Assembly (NCBI GenBank): GCA_012103375.1 | Contig: WLWX01000001.1 | Location: 796,501 to 860,500 of the forward strand | Source of the DNA: Paracoccaceae bacterium | GTDB taxonomy: Bacteria; Pseudomonadota; Alphaproteobacteria; Rhodobacterales; Rhodobacteraceae | DNA: 64,000 bases | Direction: 5' to 3' | Shown: piece by piece, positions 1 to 9,276 of the stretch | Position numbering within the stretch: the stretch's first letter is position 1 | Layout: each line of letters opens with the position of its first letter | Notes under the pieces: generated by a model | Database searches by the model: none | Told to the model about the DNA's origin: nothing | The model's input: only the letters and a program-made list of their open reading frames with translations | Translations under genes and position numbers: made by a program

Positions 1-495
1 ATCAGCCAGGCCATTCACACGCTTGATCTGATGCTGTCCATGACCGGCCCCGTGGCCAATGTTCAGGCGCTTTGTGCGACGACCGCTTTTCACCGGATGG
101 AGGCCGAGGATTTCGCCGCCGGTGCCATGGAGTTTGAAAACGGCGCGGTCGGCGCGGTCTTTGCCAGCACGGCCAGTTTTCCCGGCGATGCAGAAAGCCT
201 GACGTTTGACTGTGACAAGGGATCGGCACTGCTCAAATCCGGTGTTCTGACGGTCCATTGGCGCGATGGCCGGGTCGAGGTTTTTGGTGATGAGGCCGCG
301 ACCGGCGGCGGGGCCGATCCGATGGCGTTCCCTTATGACTGGCACAAATCGCTGATTGCGGATTTCGCGGTGTCGGTCAGGGCAGGGCGCCCGCCCGGAT
401 GCACCGGGGCCGAGGCGCTGCATGTGCACCGCCTGATTGCCGCTATCGAGGCGTCGTCTCGTGAAGGTAATAAGCAGCAGGTTGTCAAAGGATAG
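1..495 (+). CDS. Gfo/Idh/MocA family oxidoreductase, C-terminal part (cut by window start)
   Basis: The frame is open from base 1 to a TAG stop at 493-495, so the N-terminal Rossmann domain lies outside the window. The visible 164 residues match the C-terminal substrate-binding half of Gfo/Idh/MocA dehydrogenases: a beta-sheet segment (FENGAVGAVFASTASFPG), a region that reads like the usual check of family members on sugar substrates, and the closing helix with EALHVHRLIAAIEAS. Members oxidise or isomerise sugars and inositols with NAD(P). The next gene starts 4 nt downstream on the same strand, so this is the first visible gene of a sugar-catabolic operon. The substrate cannot be told from sequence. 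Confidence 0.8.
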   Translation: MSQAIHTLDLMLSMTGPVANVQALCATTAFHRMEAEDFAAGAMEFENGAVGAVFASTASFPGDAESLTFDCDKGSALLKSGVLTVHWRDGRVEVFGDEAATGGGADPMAFPYDWHKSLIADFAVSVRAGRPPGCTGAEALHVHRLIAAIEASSREGNKQQVVKG

Positions 496-499
496 ACGT

Positions 500-1519
500 A
501 TGAAGCCCCTCAAACTTGGTGTGATCGGCATTGATCACCGGCATATCTTTGGCCAGCTGGACAAAATGCAGGCGCTGGGCTGTACTTGCAAAGGCTGGTG
601 GACCGAAGGGGCGCCTGAACCGCTGGAAGGGTTCCTCAAGCGGTTTCCCGACATCCCCAGGGTCGCCAACCGGCAGGATCTGCTGGACGATCCCGAGATT
701 GACATGATCCTGATCGCCGACGTGCCGGTGCACCGCGCCGACCGCGCGATAGAGGCGATGCAGGCCGGCAAGGATGTGATGACCGACAAGCCCGGCTGCA
801 CCACCCTTGATCAGCTTGCCGCGATCCGCGATTGCGTGGCCCGGACGGGCCGGATCTGGTCCATCGACTTTTCGGAACGGTTCGAGGTTCCGGCAGTGAC
901 ACGGGCGGCAGAGCTGATTGCCGAAGGCCGCATCGGGCAGGTCGTGCAGACCGTGGGTCTGGGCCCGCATCGGTTGAACCGACCGACGCGGCCTGACTGG
1001 TTCTTTGATGAGGCGTCTTACGGTGGCATCCTGTGCGACATCGCCTCGCATCAGGTGGACCAGTTCCTGTTTTTCACCGGATCGACCGATGCGAAGGTCG
1101 TCACCGCAAGCGTCGGCAATTTCGCCAATCAGGGCGATCCCGGTTTGCAGGATTTCGGAGAGATCTTGCTGCGTTCCGACACCGCGCAGGGGTATATTCG
1201 CGTGGATTGGTACACGCCCGACGCCCTGCCAACATGGGGTGACGGGCGGCTGACAATCCTGGGGACCGACGGCTATATCGAGTTGCGCAAATATGTGGAT
1301 GTGGCCGGGCGCGATGGCACCGACCATCTTTTCCTGGTGAACGGCGACACCTGCGAACACATCGACGCCTCGGATGCGCCCTTGCCTTATTTTGAGCGGT
1401 TGATTGACGATGTGAACAACCGCACTGAAAACGCGATGCACCAGGAACATTGCTTCAAGGTGATGGAGCTTGCCCTGACAGCGCAGGCAAACGCCATCCG
1501 GCTGGGTGCGCTGCGGTGA
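500..1519 (+). CDS. Gfo/Idh/MocA family oxidoreductase
   Basis: This is a complete 339-residue NAD(P)-dependent oxidoreductase. The Rossmann N-terminus reads LKLGVIGIDHRH, followed near residue 95 by KDVMTDKPGC, the position of the family's catalytic EKP-type lysine. The C-terminal domain carries YGGILCDIASHQVDQFLFFTG, the usual G-G-x(3)-D-x(2)-H-x(2)-D pattern. I chose the ATG at 500, 4 nt after the previous stop; a longer in-frame start would run back into the upstream gene. Its stop overlaps the GTG of the next gene (GTGA). It is one of three consecutive family members, which suggests a multi-step sugar or polyol oxidation pathway. The gene appears intact. Confidence 0.85.
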   Translation: MKPLKLGVIGIDHRHIFGQLDKMQALGCTCKGWWTEGAPEPLEGFLKRFPDIPRVANRQDLLDDPEIDMILIADVPVHRADRAIEAMQAGKDVMTDKPGCTTLDQLAAIRDCVARTGRIWSIDFSERFEVPAVTRAAELIAEGRIGQVVQTVGLGPHRLNRPTRPDWFFDEASYGGILCDIASHQVDQFLFFTGSTDAKVVTASVGNFANQGDPGLQDFGEILLRSDTAQGYIRVDWYTPDALPTWGDGRLTILGTDGYIELRKYVDVAGRDGTDHLFLVNGDTCEHIDASDAPLPYFERLIDDVNNRTENAMHQEHCFKVMELALTAQANAIRLGALR

Positions 1520-2569
1520 CGCGCCGCGTCGCGATTCTGGGCGCAGGGATCGGGGAAAAGCATCTGGCGGCCTATGCCGAATTGCCGGGCCGGTTCACCG
1601 TGACCCATATTTGCGATCTGAACGCTGAATTGGCGGCAAGGCTTGCGTCACAGGTTGGCGCCACCCCTTCGGCGTCATTGGATGATGTGATCGCCGATCC
1701 GGCGGTCGAGGTCGTCGACATCTGCCTGCCCCCGACCCTGCATGTCCCGGTCACGCTGAAGGCGTTGGCACAGGGCAAACACGTGATCGTCGAAAAACCG
1801 ATTGCGGGATCGTTGCGCGACGCCGATCGGTTGGTCGCGGCGCAGGCTGGATCGAAGGGGCGGATTTTTCCGGTGTTCCAATACCGCTATGGCCGCGCGT
1901 TCAAGGCGCTGGCGCAACTGCGCCGCGCCGGGTTCCTGTCGCGTCCCCTGACCGCATCGCTGGAAACCCACTGGAACCGCCGCCGACTATTATGCCAACC
2001 CGTGGCGCGGCACATGGGCGCATGAATTCGGCGGCGCGGTCCTCAGCCACGCGATTCACGCCCACGATCTTCTGACACAGCAGTTCGGGCCGGTGGCCGA
2101 CGTATCGGCAACGCTTGCCACGCGCGCAAATCCGATCGAAACCGAAGACTGCGCCGCGATCGCGTTTCGCATGGCCAACGGCGCAACCGCGACATCATCC
2201 ATCACTCTTGGCGCGGCGGATGACACCAGCCGCCTGCGGATTATTTTCGATGACATGACGGTTGAAAGCACCCGGCTTCCATACACCCCGGGTGAGGCGA
2301 CCTGGACTTTTCAGCCTCGCGATCCCGCCCGCCAGGCCGAGGTTGATCGCATCCTGTCCACGGTTGAGCGCGACCATGAAGGCTTCGCCGGATTTTGCGC
2401 GGCGGTGGCGCAGGCTCTGGATGGTCAGGGCGGCGAGGAAGTATCGCTGAGCGACGGGGTCGCATCTATCGAACTTGCAGCGGCAATATACCATTCGGAT
2501 CGCAGCGCTCAGCGCGTGTCGCTGCCGCTGGACCGAAACCTGCCAATCTGTGATGGTTTTAGGCCGTGA
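1516..2569 (+). pseudogene. Gfo/Idh/MocA oxidoreductase, frameshifted
   Basis: A GTG start at 1516 overlaps the upstream stop. The first 150 or so residues are a normal Rossmann domain (RRVAILGAGIGEKHLAAY) with the family lysine motif HVIVEKPIAGS. Near 1978-1986, in a CGCCGCCGAC stretch, the frame changes. Frame one runs on to a premature stop at 2023-2025, while the expected continuation (DYYANPWRGTWAHEFGGAVLSHAIHAHDLL) is found in another frame and runs to the stop at 2567-2569. A one-base indel explains this. Without it the gene would be about 350 residues and 4-bp coupled to its neighbours on both sides. It is either a real pseudogene or a base-calling error in a CG-repeat run; the neighbouring genes are also damaged. 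Confidence 0.8.
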
Positions 2570-3446
2570 TCCGGCCCGATCTGCGTGACCACCTGCGCCA
2601 GATTTTTGAGGTTGGCCACCATTCGCTGACGCTGCAACCCGCGCAAGCCCGGCCAATCCCCGGCGGCAGTTTTCAGCAACTGGAATTTTCCACCAAAACC
2701 GGGCAGGAGGTTCGCGCCTTCTTTGCGCTCCCCGACGCCCCGTCACCAGCCCCGGCGATCCTTTATATTCACGCCCACGGCAACCGATACGATATCGGCG
2801 CGCGCGAGGTTCTGGATGGCAGGCCCGCATTGCAGGGCGCGCTTGGACAAAGACTCGTCGAAATGGGGTTTGCCGTTCTGTGTGTGGATCTGCCGGGTTT
2901 CGGCGGGCGGGCAGATCGGAAAGTGATCTGACCAAGGCCGCGCTTTGGCAGGGCGGGTCGCTGGCAGGTCAGATGATCGCAGAGCTTCAGGCCGCCTTCG
3001 AATGGCTGAGCGAGCAGGACCGCGTCGATCAGACCCGCGTGGGCGTGTTCGGTATCTCGATGGGGGCCACGCTTGGGTATTGGCTTGGCGCTGCCGAACC
3101 CCGGGTTGCCGCTGTTGCGCAGCTTTGCTGTTTTGCCGATTTTGCAAAGCTCATTGAATGCGGCGCGCATGATCTGCACGGAATATACCTGACGGTTCCG
3201 GGGCTGTTGAACATTGCCACAAACGGCGAAATCGCCGGACAAATCGCCCCGCGACCGCAGTTCGTCGGCATTGGCGATCAGGATCCGCTGACACCGGCGG
3301 GGGCGGTTGACCCGGCGCTTGCTGAACTGCGCAGGGCCTATGCGGATTGCCCTGAACAATTGACGGTTTTTCGCAGCGAGGAGACGGGTCACCAGGAAAC
3401 GCCCGAAATGCGCCGAGCGCTGTTGGAGTTCCTTCGGGCCCTTTAA
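2566..3446 (+). pseudogene. Alpha/beta hydrolase (dienelactone-hydrolase-like), frameshifted
   Basis: The GTG at 2566 overlaps the previous stop. The N-terminal part reads as a hydrolase with the oxyanion-hole region AILYIHAHGNRYDIGARE and strand VLCVDLPGFGGR. Around 2905-2920, in a GGCGGGCGGGC run, the frame breaks. The next frame continues SESDLTKAALWQGGSLAGQM and carries the nucleophile elbow GVFGISMGATLG (Gly-x-Ser-x-Gly), a late aspartate (GIGDQDPLTP) and the histidine in SEETGHQETPEM. All three catalytic positions are present, so the loss looks recent. Its stop overlaps the convergent end of the glycoside hydrolase gene. It probably de-esterified or deacetylated a sugar in this pathway. 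Confidence 0.75.
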
Positions 3447-5458
3447 TCCGCGTCGCGGAAATGCGTCTGATAGGCTTGCGCCAATGCCGTAAACCCCAGT
3501 TTTCGCGTGGTTTTATCCGCCGCAACGACACCTTTCAGATTCCACCCACGCTGATGCCGTGTCTGCCGCCGGTCGGTGCGAAAATCTTAGAGCAGCCAGA
3601 TGAAAGTGCCGACGACATAGTCGGCGCTTGCCGCAATCTCGACCTGCCAGGTCAGGATCCTTGCCTGATATTCCTCGGTAAACAGCCGGTTGTCAGGCCC
3701 GTGCAACCCAGCCGCCGCATCAGCACCGGTTTCCGAGATGACCACCGGCCTGTCGGGATCGGAGTTCTTCAGCAGCGTCTCCAGCCCCTCAAACCCCGGC
3801 TCGTACCAGCCGAAATATTGGTTCAGCCCGATCACATCCAGATGGTCCGCCAGCCGGTCTTCGATACGGAAAGTGTCGCGGTTGATCAGGCAAGCCGCCG
3901 TGACCAGGCGCGACGGATCTTCGGCGCGCGCGGCCTCAACCAGTCCGCGCATGAACGCCAGTCGCGGATCGGTATCCGCATTCTCATTCCCGACGCCCCA
4001 CAGGATGACGCTGGCGCGGTTGGCATCGCGGCGGATCAGCTCGACAAGTTGGTTGCGCGCGTTTTCGAAGGTGGGGGGATTGTCGAATGCAATGTCCCAA
4101 TAGACAGGGATCTCTTCCCACAGCAAGATACCCACCTCATCCGCGATGCGCGCGACCAGTTCGTGGTGCGGATAATGTGCGGCCCGGGCGATATTGGCGC
4201 CAAGGGCTTGCAGATGTGCAAATCGGCGGCGGATATCGCCGGCGTCGCTGCACTTGCCGACATTGCGGTCTTCTTCGTGAACACCGATGCCGCGCAATTG
4301 CAGGGGACGACCGTTCAGAAACAAGGCGCGGCCCCGGCGTTCGATACTGCGAAATCCCACCCGGTCGGAAACGCGGTCGGTCCCAAAACTGACGGCGACA
4401 TCATACAGTCTGGGCGCGTCCGGCGACCAAAGCTTGGGCGTGCAATCCAGAACTGCGCTGCCTTTGCCCGCGCGCACGTCGATTTGTCCTTGCGCCAAGC
4501 CGGCGATATCCACCTGGGCCATGCCGTTTGCGTCACAAGACACCGCCACATCGATGGCCACCGCACTTCCAGTCCAGCGCACAAACAACTGTGTGATGTG
4601 GATGGCGGGGACGGTCACCAGCTCAACGTCGCGGTACAGGCCGCCATGGTTGAACCAGTCGGTATGATGCATCGGAACCGCATCCGCGCGGCGGGTGTTG
4701 TCAACCTCGATCATCACAAGGTTCGTCCCGGATCGCAGATGCGGCGTGATGTCGACGAAAAACGGAGTCGAGCCTCCGACATGCAGGCCGCAAAACACGC
4801 CGTTCAGGAACACCCGCGCCCGTTCATTTGCGGCCCCGATCCTGAGGAACATGCGCGTGTCGCCGGTCGGCACCTCGGCGTCAAATTCGCGCGAATACCA
4901 GGCCGCGCCTTCATAGCGCAGCCATTCATCGCGCTCCGTCGTCCAGCACCCCGGAACCGGCGTCACCTGCCAACTGCCGTGGTCATAATCGCGCGGGATC
5001 ACCCAGTCATCTATCGGCAGGGTGTCATGTTCGAACCAGCGCTGTCGCAAACCTTCGCGCATCGGATCGATGGCAAAACGCCATGCGCCGTTCAGCGATA
5101 CGACCGTGCGCCCGCCCATGAACACGGCCCCCTCAGCCGTCAGGCGCGGCGTCATGAACGGCGCTTCGAAATCTTCGTCATGGAGGTGCCGATTGTGTTG
5201 AAAAACTCCGAAATCAGAGCGTCGCGGATTTCTTGCGAAAACCTATGAAGCGAAATAGTCGGAAAGCTTTGACCACGAGACAGCGCATGGCTGCGCGTGA
5301 GCGCATGTAGGCGATTTGGGCCGACCCCCGCGCCAAAAATTTAGGATCGGGCTGCATGGAAAGAAAAATCATCGTTCAGGCCCTAAAACGGAGTTTTTCA
5401 ACACAATCTGCCAGTAAGGGTCTTCCACAACGCCGGTCTGTCTGGAGTCATTCGTCAT
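3443..5458 (-). pseudogene. Glycoside hydrolase family 2 (beta-glucuronidase/beta-galactosidase-like), broken by an element and a stop codon
   Basis: The GH2 layout is clear: a jelly-roll sugar-binding domain (SLNGAWRFAIDP, WYSREF, FLRIGAANERARVFLNG), an Ig-like domain, and a TIM barrel with acid/base glutamate in WGVGNEN and nucleophile in VVISETGA. There are two lesions. (1) The 218-bp element at 5191-5408 splits the N-terminus. Removing it with one TGCC copy joins MTNDSRQTGVVEDPYW to HLHDEDFEAPFMTPRL in frame, which places the original start at 5458. (2) An in-frame TAA at 3587-3589 follows GTFIWLL. The same frame then continues DFRTDRRQTRHQRGWNLKGV, a typical GH2 ending, to a stop at 3443. 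A TCA to TAA change would explain it. A downstream ATG at 5155 could still start a shortened protein. Secretion was not evident. Confidence 0.85.
5191..5408 (-). mobile_element. 218-bp MITE-like element, copy 1 (reverse orientation)
   Basis: The element is bounded by the 20-bp inverted repeat GATTGTGTTGAAAAACTCCG at both ends and is flanked by the 4-bp direct repeat TGCC (5187-5190 and 5409-5412). By eye it is the exact reverse complement of copies 2 and 3. It encodes no transposase. It sits inside the 5' end of the GH2 gene, and its excision restores that frame. The ends resemble those of the IS1182-type element at 54660-56175 (17 of 20 end bases shared), so that type of transposase is the likely mobiliser. 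Confidence 0.85.
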
Positions 5459-5563
5459 TGTCTTGCCTTTGGTTGGCGCGCAGGCCCTTATTCACTGCTG
5501 ACCCCTGCGTGTAATTGCAATGCACGCCAAATCGTTGACGGGCCGCACCTTGGGGCGACGCTA

Positions 5564-6616
5564 AAGCGTTTCGTCTTGAACCTGAATCGCGAGGGATTCC
5601 CTTGAGACCTGATCTGTGATTCATCCTGTTTGGGAGGATGGATCATGTCAGCACCTTTGCCATCTGCGCTTCGGATACGGTTTCAGAGATACATTGAAGA
5701 AGGGTTGAGCGGGCGCGCGGCGGCGTTGCGGTTGAAGCTGTCGCCTGCCACAGGCGCGCGGTGGGCGCGTCAGGTGAGGATGAAGGGTCATGCGGAACCT
5801 GCCCGGCAGGGACCGCCGCGCGACAAGGGAAAGCTGGCTCCGCATCGGGAATTCTTTGAGGAGTTGATCGCACAAGACCCTGACATCACGCTCTTTGAGT
5901 TGCGTAATGCGCTGGCCGATGCAGAGGGTGTGCGGGTGCATCACTCCTCCATCGCCAACCTTCTGTCCCGGCTCGGCTTCACGTACAAAAAAAGTCGCTG
6001 GTCGCAACCGAGCGCCGCCGCGCCAAGGTAAGGCAGCAACGGGCCGACTGGTTCAGATACCGCTCGCCAGCCATTGCGACCTTTCCTGAGCGCGTTGTCT
6101 TTATTGACGAAACCGCAGTGAAGACAAACCTCACGCGCCTACGCGGCAGAGCCAAGCGCGGTAAGCGCCTGACGATGGATGCGCCCTTCGGAAGCTGGGG
6201 AACCCAAACCTTGATCGCGGGCCTGACCCAAGGCGCGCTGATCGCACCTTGGGTCATCAAGGGAGCGATAGATGGCCCCGCCTTCGCGGCCTACATCCGC
6301 GAAGTGCTGGTCCCCGAGATCAACCCCGGCACTGTCGTCATTCTCGACAACCTGGCAACCCACCGGAATAAGGAGGCGACGCAGGCTTTACGCAATCACG
6401 GCTGCTGGTTCCTTTACCTGCCACCGTACTCGCCCGACCTGAATCCCATCGAGCAGGCCTTCTCTAAACTGAAAGCCCATTTGCGACGGATCGGGGCCAG
6501 GTCCTTTACCCAGGTCTTCGAAGCAATCGGAGCAATCTGCGATCTCTACGACCCAGTAGAATGCTGGAACTACTTTAAGGCCGCCGGATATGTCTCAGGT
6601 TAATGTCGAAACGCTT
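5564..6616 (+). mobile_element. IS630-family insertion sequence, copy 1
   Basis: A 1053-bp element lies between TA dinucleotides, with inverted ends AAGCGTTTCG and CGAAACGCTT. In all three window copies the flanking base is C on the left and G on the right, so the target was CTAG with TA duplicated, as is usual for IS630 elements. The right end abuts adoK and replaces its last codons. It is nearly identical to copies 2 and 3. One visible change is GAC in place of GGC in the PPRDKGK segment. Confidence 0.9.
5645..6603 (+). CDS. IS630 transposase made by -1 frameshift (copy 1)
   Basis: The first part (ATG 5645) encodes a helix-turn-helix region (GRAAALRLKLSPATGARWARQV) ending with FTYKK. The DDE domain lies in another frame: aspartates in VVFIDETAVKT and VVILDNLATHR, and glutamate in YSPDLNPIEQAFSKLK. 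The frames meet at a run of seven A residues (5987-5993); a -1 shift there joins them as KKSLVATERRRA. Without a shift, frame one ends at 6031. Slippage at an A run is known for IS630 elements. With the shift the protein is about 319 residues and looks complete. Confidence 0.85.
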
Positions 6617-7562
6617 TAGGGCGCGGGCCGACATGGCCGATCACCTCAGCTGCTGCGGCAACGCCCATGCGGCCTGCGGTGTCGAGGTCCGCGCCTTTGG
6701 CAAAACCATAAAGGAAGCCGGCGGCAAACTGATCCCCGGCCCCGGTTGCATCAACGGGTGTGACGGGTGTCACCGGCACTTCGGCCTGATCCCCGGCCCG
6801 GATCAGCCAGACTGGATCGCCGGATCGGGTGCAGACCACAGTTTCGCAGACCTCGGCAGCCTGATGAATTGCGGATTTCAGATCGTCGGTTTCGTACAAT
6901 GTTTTCCATTCGTCGGCGTTGCCGATGACAAAGTCCATTTCGTCCCGGATCAGGCGCAGGAAGTCGGCGCGGTGCCGGTCGGCGCAGAACGGATCGCTGA
7001 GGGTGATACCACTTTGCCCGCCCGCGGCGCGCATCTGGCGCGCGGCCTCGGCAAAGGCGGTTTTGCCATCGTCCTTGTCGAACAGATACCCCTCAAGGAA
7101 GAGGATGCCGCCACCTGCGAAAACACCCGGATCAACGTCGCCACTGTCCAGATCGGCCCCCGCACCCAGGTAGGTATTCATCGAGCGTTCGCCATCTGGC
7201 GAGACGAATATCATCGAGCGCGAGGTCGGCGCCTCGGCGCCATCAACGGGCGGATTCGGGAAAATCGTGCCCGCATCGGCCATGCTTTTCGCATAGAACC
7301 GCCCTAACCCGTCGTTCTTGACCTTGCCAATGAACGCTGTTTCCAGCCCCAGCATTCCCAGGCCGGCCAAAGTGTTCGCCACAGAACCACCGGGTGTCTG
7401 GGTGCGATCTTCCATTGAGGCATACAGCAGTTCGGCCCGGGCCCGATCGACCAGCTGCATGATGCCTTTCTCGATCCCCATATTGTCCAGAAAACTGTCA
7501 TCGGCATGGGAAATCACATCGACGATGGCGTTGCCGATGCCGACGACACGGGGGGTGCTCAT
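6600..7562 (-). CDS. adoK: PfkB-family adenosine/sugar kinase, C-terminus replaced by IS630 end
   Basis: This is a ribokinase-fold (PfkB) kinase that phosphorylates adenosine or a similar substrate with ATP. The N-terminus is VVGIGNAIVDVISHADDSFLD, the lid region includes GGSVANTLAGLG, and the C-terminal signature is VDATGAGDQFAAGFLYG with the catalytic Asp of GAGD. The ATG at 7562 overlaps the nth stop (ATGA), so the pair is co-transcribed. The final residues KAFRH and the stop come from the IS630 copy 1 inverted repeat. The native end after GPRP has therefore been replaced by a five-residue tail. Because this lies beyond the catalytic core, activity may survive. The substrate assignment rests on overall resemblance. 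Confidence 0.8.
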   Translation of the reverse strand: MSTPRVVGIGNAIVDVISHADDSFLDNMGIEKGIMQLVDRARAELLYASMEDRTQTPGGSVANTLAGLGMLGLETAFIGKVKNDGLGRFYAKSMADAGTIFPNPPVDGAEAPTSRSMIFVSPDGERSMNTYLGAGADLDSGDVDPGVFAGGGILFLEGYLFDKDDGKTAFAEAARQMRAAGGQSGITLSDPFCADRHRADFLRLIRDEMDFVIGNADEWKTLYETDDLKSAIHQAAEVCETVVCTRSGDPVWLIRAGDQAEVPVTPVTPVDATGAGDQFAAGFLYGFAKGADLDTAGRMGVAAAAEVIGHVGPRPKAFRH

Positions 7563-8203
7563 TGGGTCTTCTCCTCAAACGGGCAGAGATCGCGGATCAG
7601 GCAGTTCGGGCACATCGGTTTGCGCGCTTTGCAGACATAGCGACCGTGCAGAATCAGCCAGTGGTGGGCGTGCTGGGCGAACTCGGCCGGGATGTTGTCT
7701 TCGATGGCGCGTTCAACTGCGACGACATCCTTGCCGGGTGCGATGCCGGTTCGGTTGCCGATGCGGAAGATGTGGGTGTCGACGGCCTGTGCTGGATGGC
7801 GGAACCACATGTTCAGCACGACATTGGCGGTCTTGCGGCCCACGCCGGGCAGCGATTCTAGCGCGGCGCGCGACGATGGCACCTGACCGTCGAATTCGTC
7901 CACCAGCCGCTGGGATAGCTTGATGACGTTCTTGGCCTTGTTGCGGAACAGACCGATGGTTTTGATGTGCTCGATCACGCCAGCCTCACCCAGGGCCAGC
8001 ATTTTTTCGGGTGTATCGGCCACGGCAAACAACCCGCGCGTGGCTTTGTTCACACCCGCATCTGTTGATTGCGCGCTGAGTGCGACGGCAACGACCAGGG
8101 TGTAGGCGTTGGAATGCTCCAACTCTCCCTTCGGTTCCGGTTCGGCATCGCGAAAGCGGGTGAAGATCTCGTGGATCGTAGAATAGGGCAGTGTGGCTTG
8201 CAT
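7559..8203 (-). CDS. nth: Endonuclease III (base-excision repair glycosylase/lyase)
   Basis: This 214-residue DNA glycosylase/AP lyase removes oxidised pyrimidines. It contains the helix-hairpin-helix LPGVGRKTANVVLN with the catalytic lysine, the catalytic aspartate in VDTHIFRI, and the C-terminal iron-sulfur ligands C-x6-C-x2-C-x5-C (CKARKPMCPNCLIRDLC). I chose the ATG at 8203 (MQATLPYSTIHEIF); the frame extends upstream to 8314, but that part is low-complexity and would overlap the divergent neighbour's start. Its stop overlaps the adoK start. Length matches the family. Confidence 0.92.
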   Translation of the reverse strand: MQATLPYSTIHEIFTRFRDAEPEPKGELEHSNAYTLVVAVALSAQSTDAGVNKATRGLFAVADTPEKMLALGEAGVIEHIKTIGLFRNKAKNVIKLSQRLVDEFDGQVPSSRAALESLPGVGRKTANVVLNMWFRHPAQAVDTHIFRIGNRTGIAPGKDVVAVERAIEDNIPAEFAQHAHHWLILHGRYVCKARKPMCPNCLIRDLCPFEEKTQ

Positions 8204-8312
8204 GGCGCGCGCGTTATGGCGGGGCGATGCAGATGGCGCAAGACAAAGCGCAGGTTTCGGGTCGCATGGGGGCGGCGCAGCCCCTATTTCTGGGGCAACG
8301 CCGGAGGACCCC

Positions 8313-9152
8313 ATGACCGATACACTGAATTTCGAAGACGCCTACCACTATAAGCTGATGCGCCGGGCGATTGACCTGATTGACGCGCGGGGCGCGGATG
8401 CCCCGGCCCTGCCGGATATCGCGTCCGAAATGAACCTGAGCCCGGCGCATTTTCAGCGCATCTTCAGCCGCTGGGCCGGGGTGTCGCCGAAGCGCTATCA
8501 GCAGTGGCTGGCGCTGGGGCATGCAAAGGATCTGCTGGCGAACCGGTTCACAACGCTGGAAACCGCCGACGCCGTGGGCCTGTCGGGCGGCGGGCGGCTG
8601 CATGACCTGTTTGTGCGTTGGGAGGCGATGACGCCGGGCGATTATGCGCTTGGTGGCGCGGGGCTGACGATCCGCTGGGGCTGGTTTGAGGGGCCGTTCG
8701 GGCGCACCCTGGCGATGGGGACAGATCGCGGTTTGTGCGGGCTGGCGTTTTCCGAAGAATCCGGGGATGCGGCGGCGATGACCGATATGCGGGGCCGCTG
8801 GCCGAAAGCGGATTTTGTTGAAGATCCGGACGCCTTGCGTCCCTGGATCGAGGCGGCATTCGGCGGCGATGAAACCCGGTTGCACCTGATCGGTGCGCCG
8901 TTTCAGATCAAAGTGTGGGAAGCGTTGCTGCGCATCCCCACCGGCCATGTGACGACCTATTCCGAGATTGCCCGCGCCATCGGCAGCCCAAAGGCCGTGC
9001 GCGCCGTCGGCACCGCTGTGGGCCGAAATCCGATCAGCTGGCTGGTTCCCTGCCACCGGGCTTTGCGCAAATCGGGCGGATTGGGCGGCTATCACTGGGG
9101 ATTGCCGGTCAAACGCGTCTTGCTGGCCTGGGAGGCCGCCGAAACCGCCTGA
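8313..9152 (+). CDS. AraC-domain / methylguanine-DNA methyltransferase fusion (Ada-like, no zinc domain)
   Basis: A 279-residue protein with two modules. Residues about 10-105 form an AraC-type helix-turn-helix (ASEMNLSPAHFQRIFSRWAGVSPKRYQQ). Residues about 190-275 form a methyltransferase domain with the acceptor cysteine in LVPCHRAL and the upstream helix GHVTTYSEIARAIGSP. The methylphosphotriester-sensing zinc domain of E. coli Ada is absent. It should repair O6-alkylguanine by transferring the alkyl group to its own cysteine, and may regulate genes. It is divergent from nth, another repair gene, with a GGAGG-like ribosome site before ATG 8313. Confidence 0.88.
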   Translation: MTDTLNFEDAYHYKLMRRAIDLIDARGADAPALPDIASEMNLSPAHFQRIFSRWAGVSPKRYQQWLALGHAKDLLANRFTTLETADAVGLSGGGRLHDLFVRWEAMTPGDYALGGAGLTIRWGWFEGPFGRTLAMGTDRGLCGLAFSEESGDAAAMTDMRGRWPKADFVEDPDALRPWIEAAFGGDETRLHLIGAPFQIKVWEALLRIPTGHVTTYSEIARAIGSPKAVRAVGTAVGRNPISWLVPCHRALRKSGGLGGYHWGLPVKRVLLAWEAAETA

Positions 9153-9276
9153 ACACACCCTTCGGCAGCATTCCGCCGAGCTTTCCGCCGCGTATCCTCA
9201 CGCCAGGGGTGTCCTTTGCGTGCCCCGGGACGTACAAAACCGGCTGGAGATGTGGGACATCAGGGACAAGGACCCC

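Noticed and set aside
3461-5248. 595-codon plus-strand open frame opposite the GH2 gene
   Set aside because: The GH2 frame has clear domains and catalytic motifs. The antisense frame has none, and it even crosses part of the MITE.
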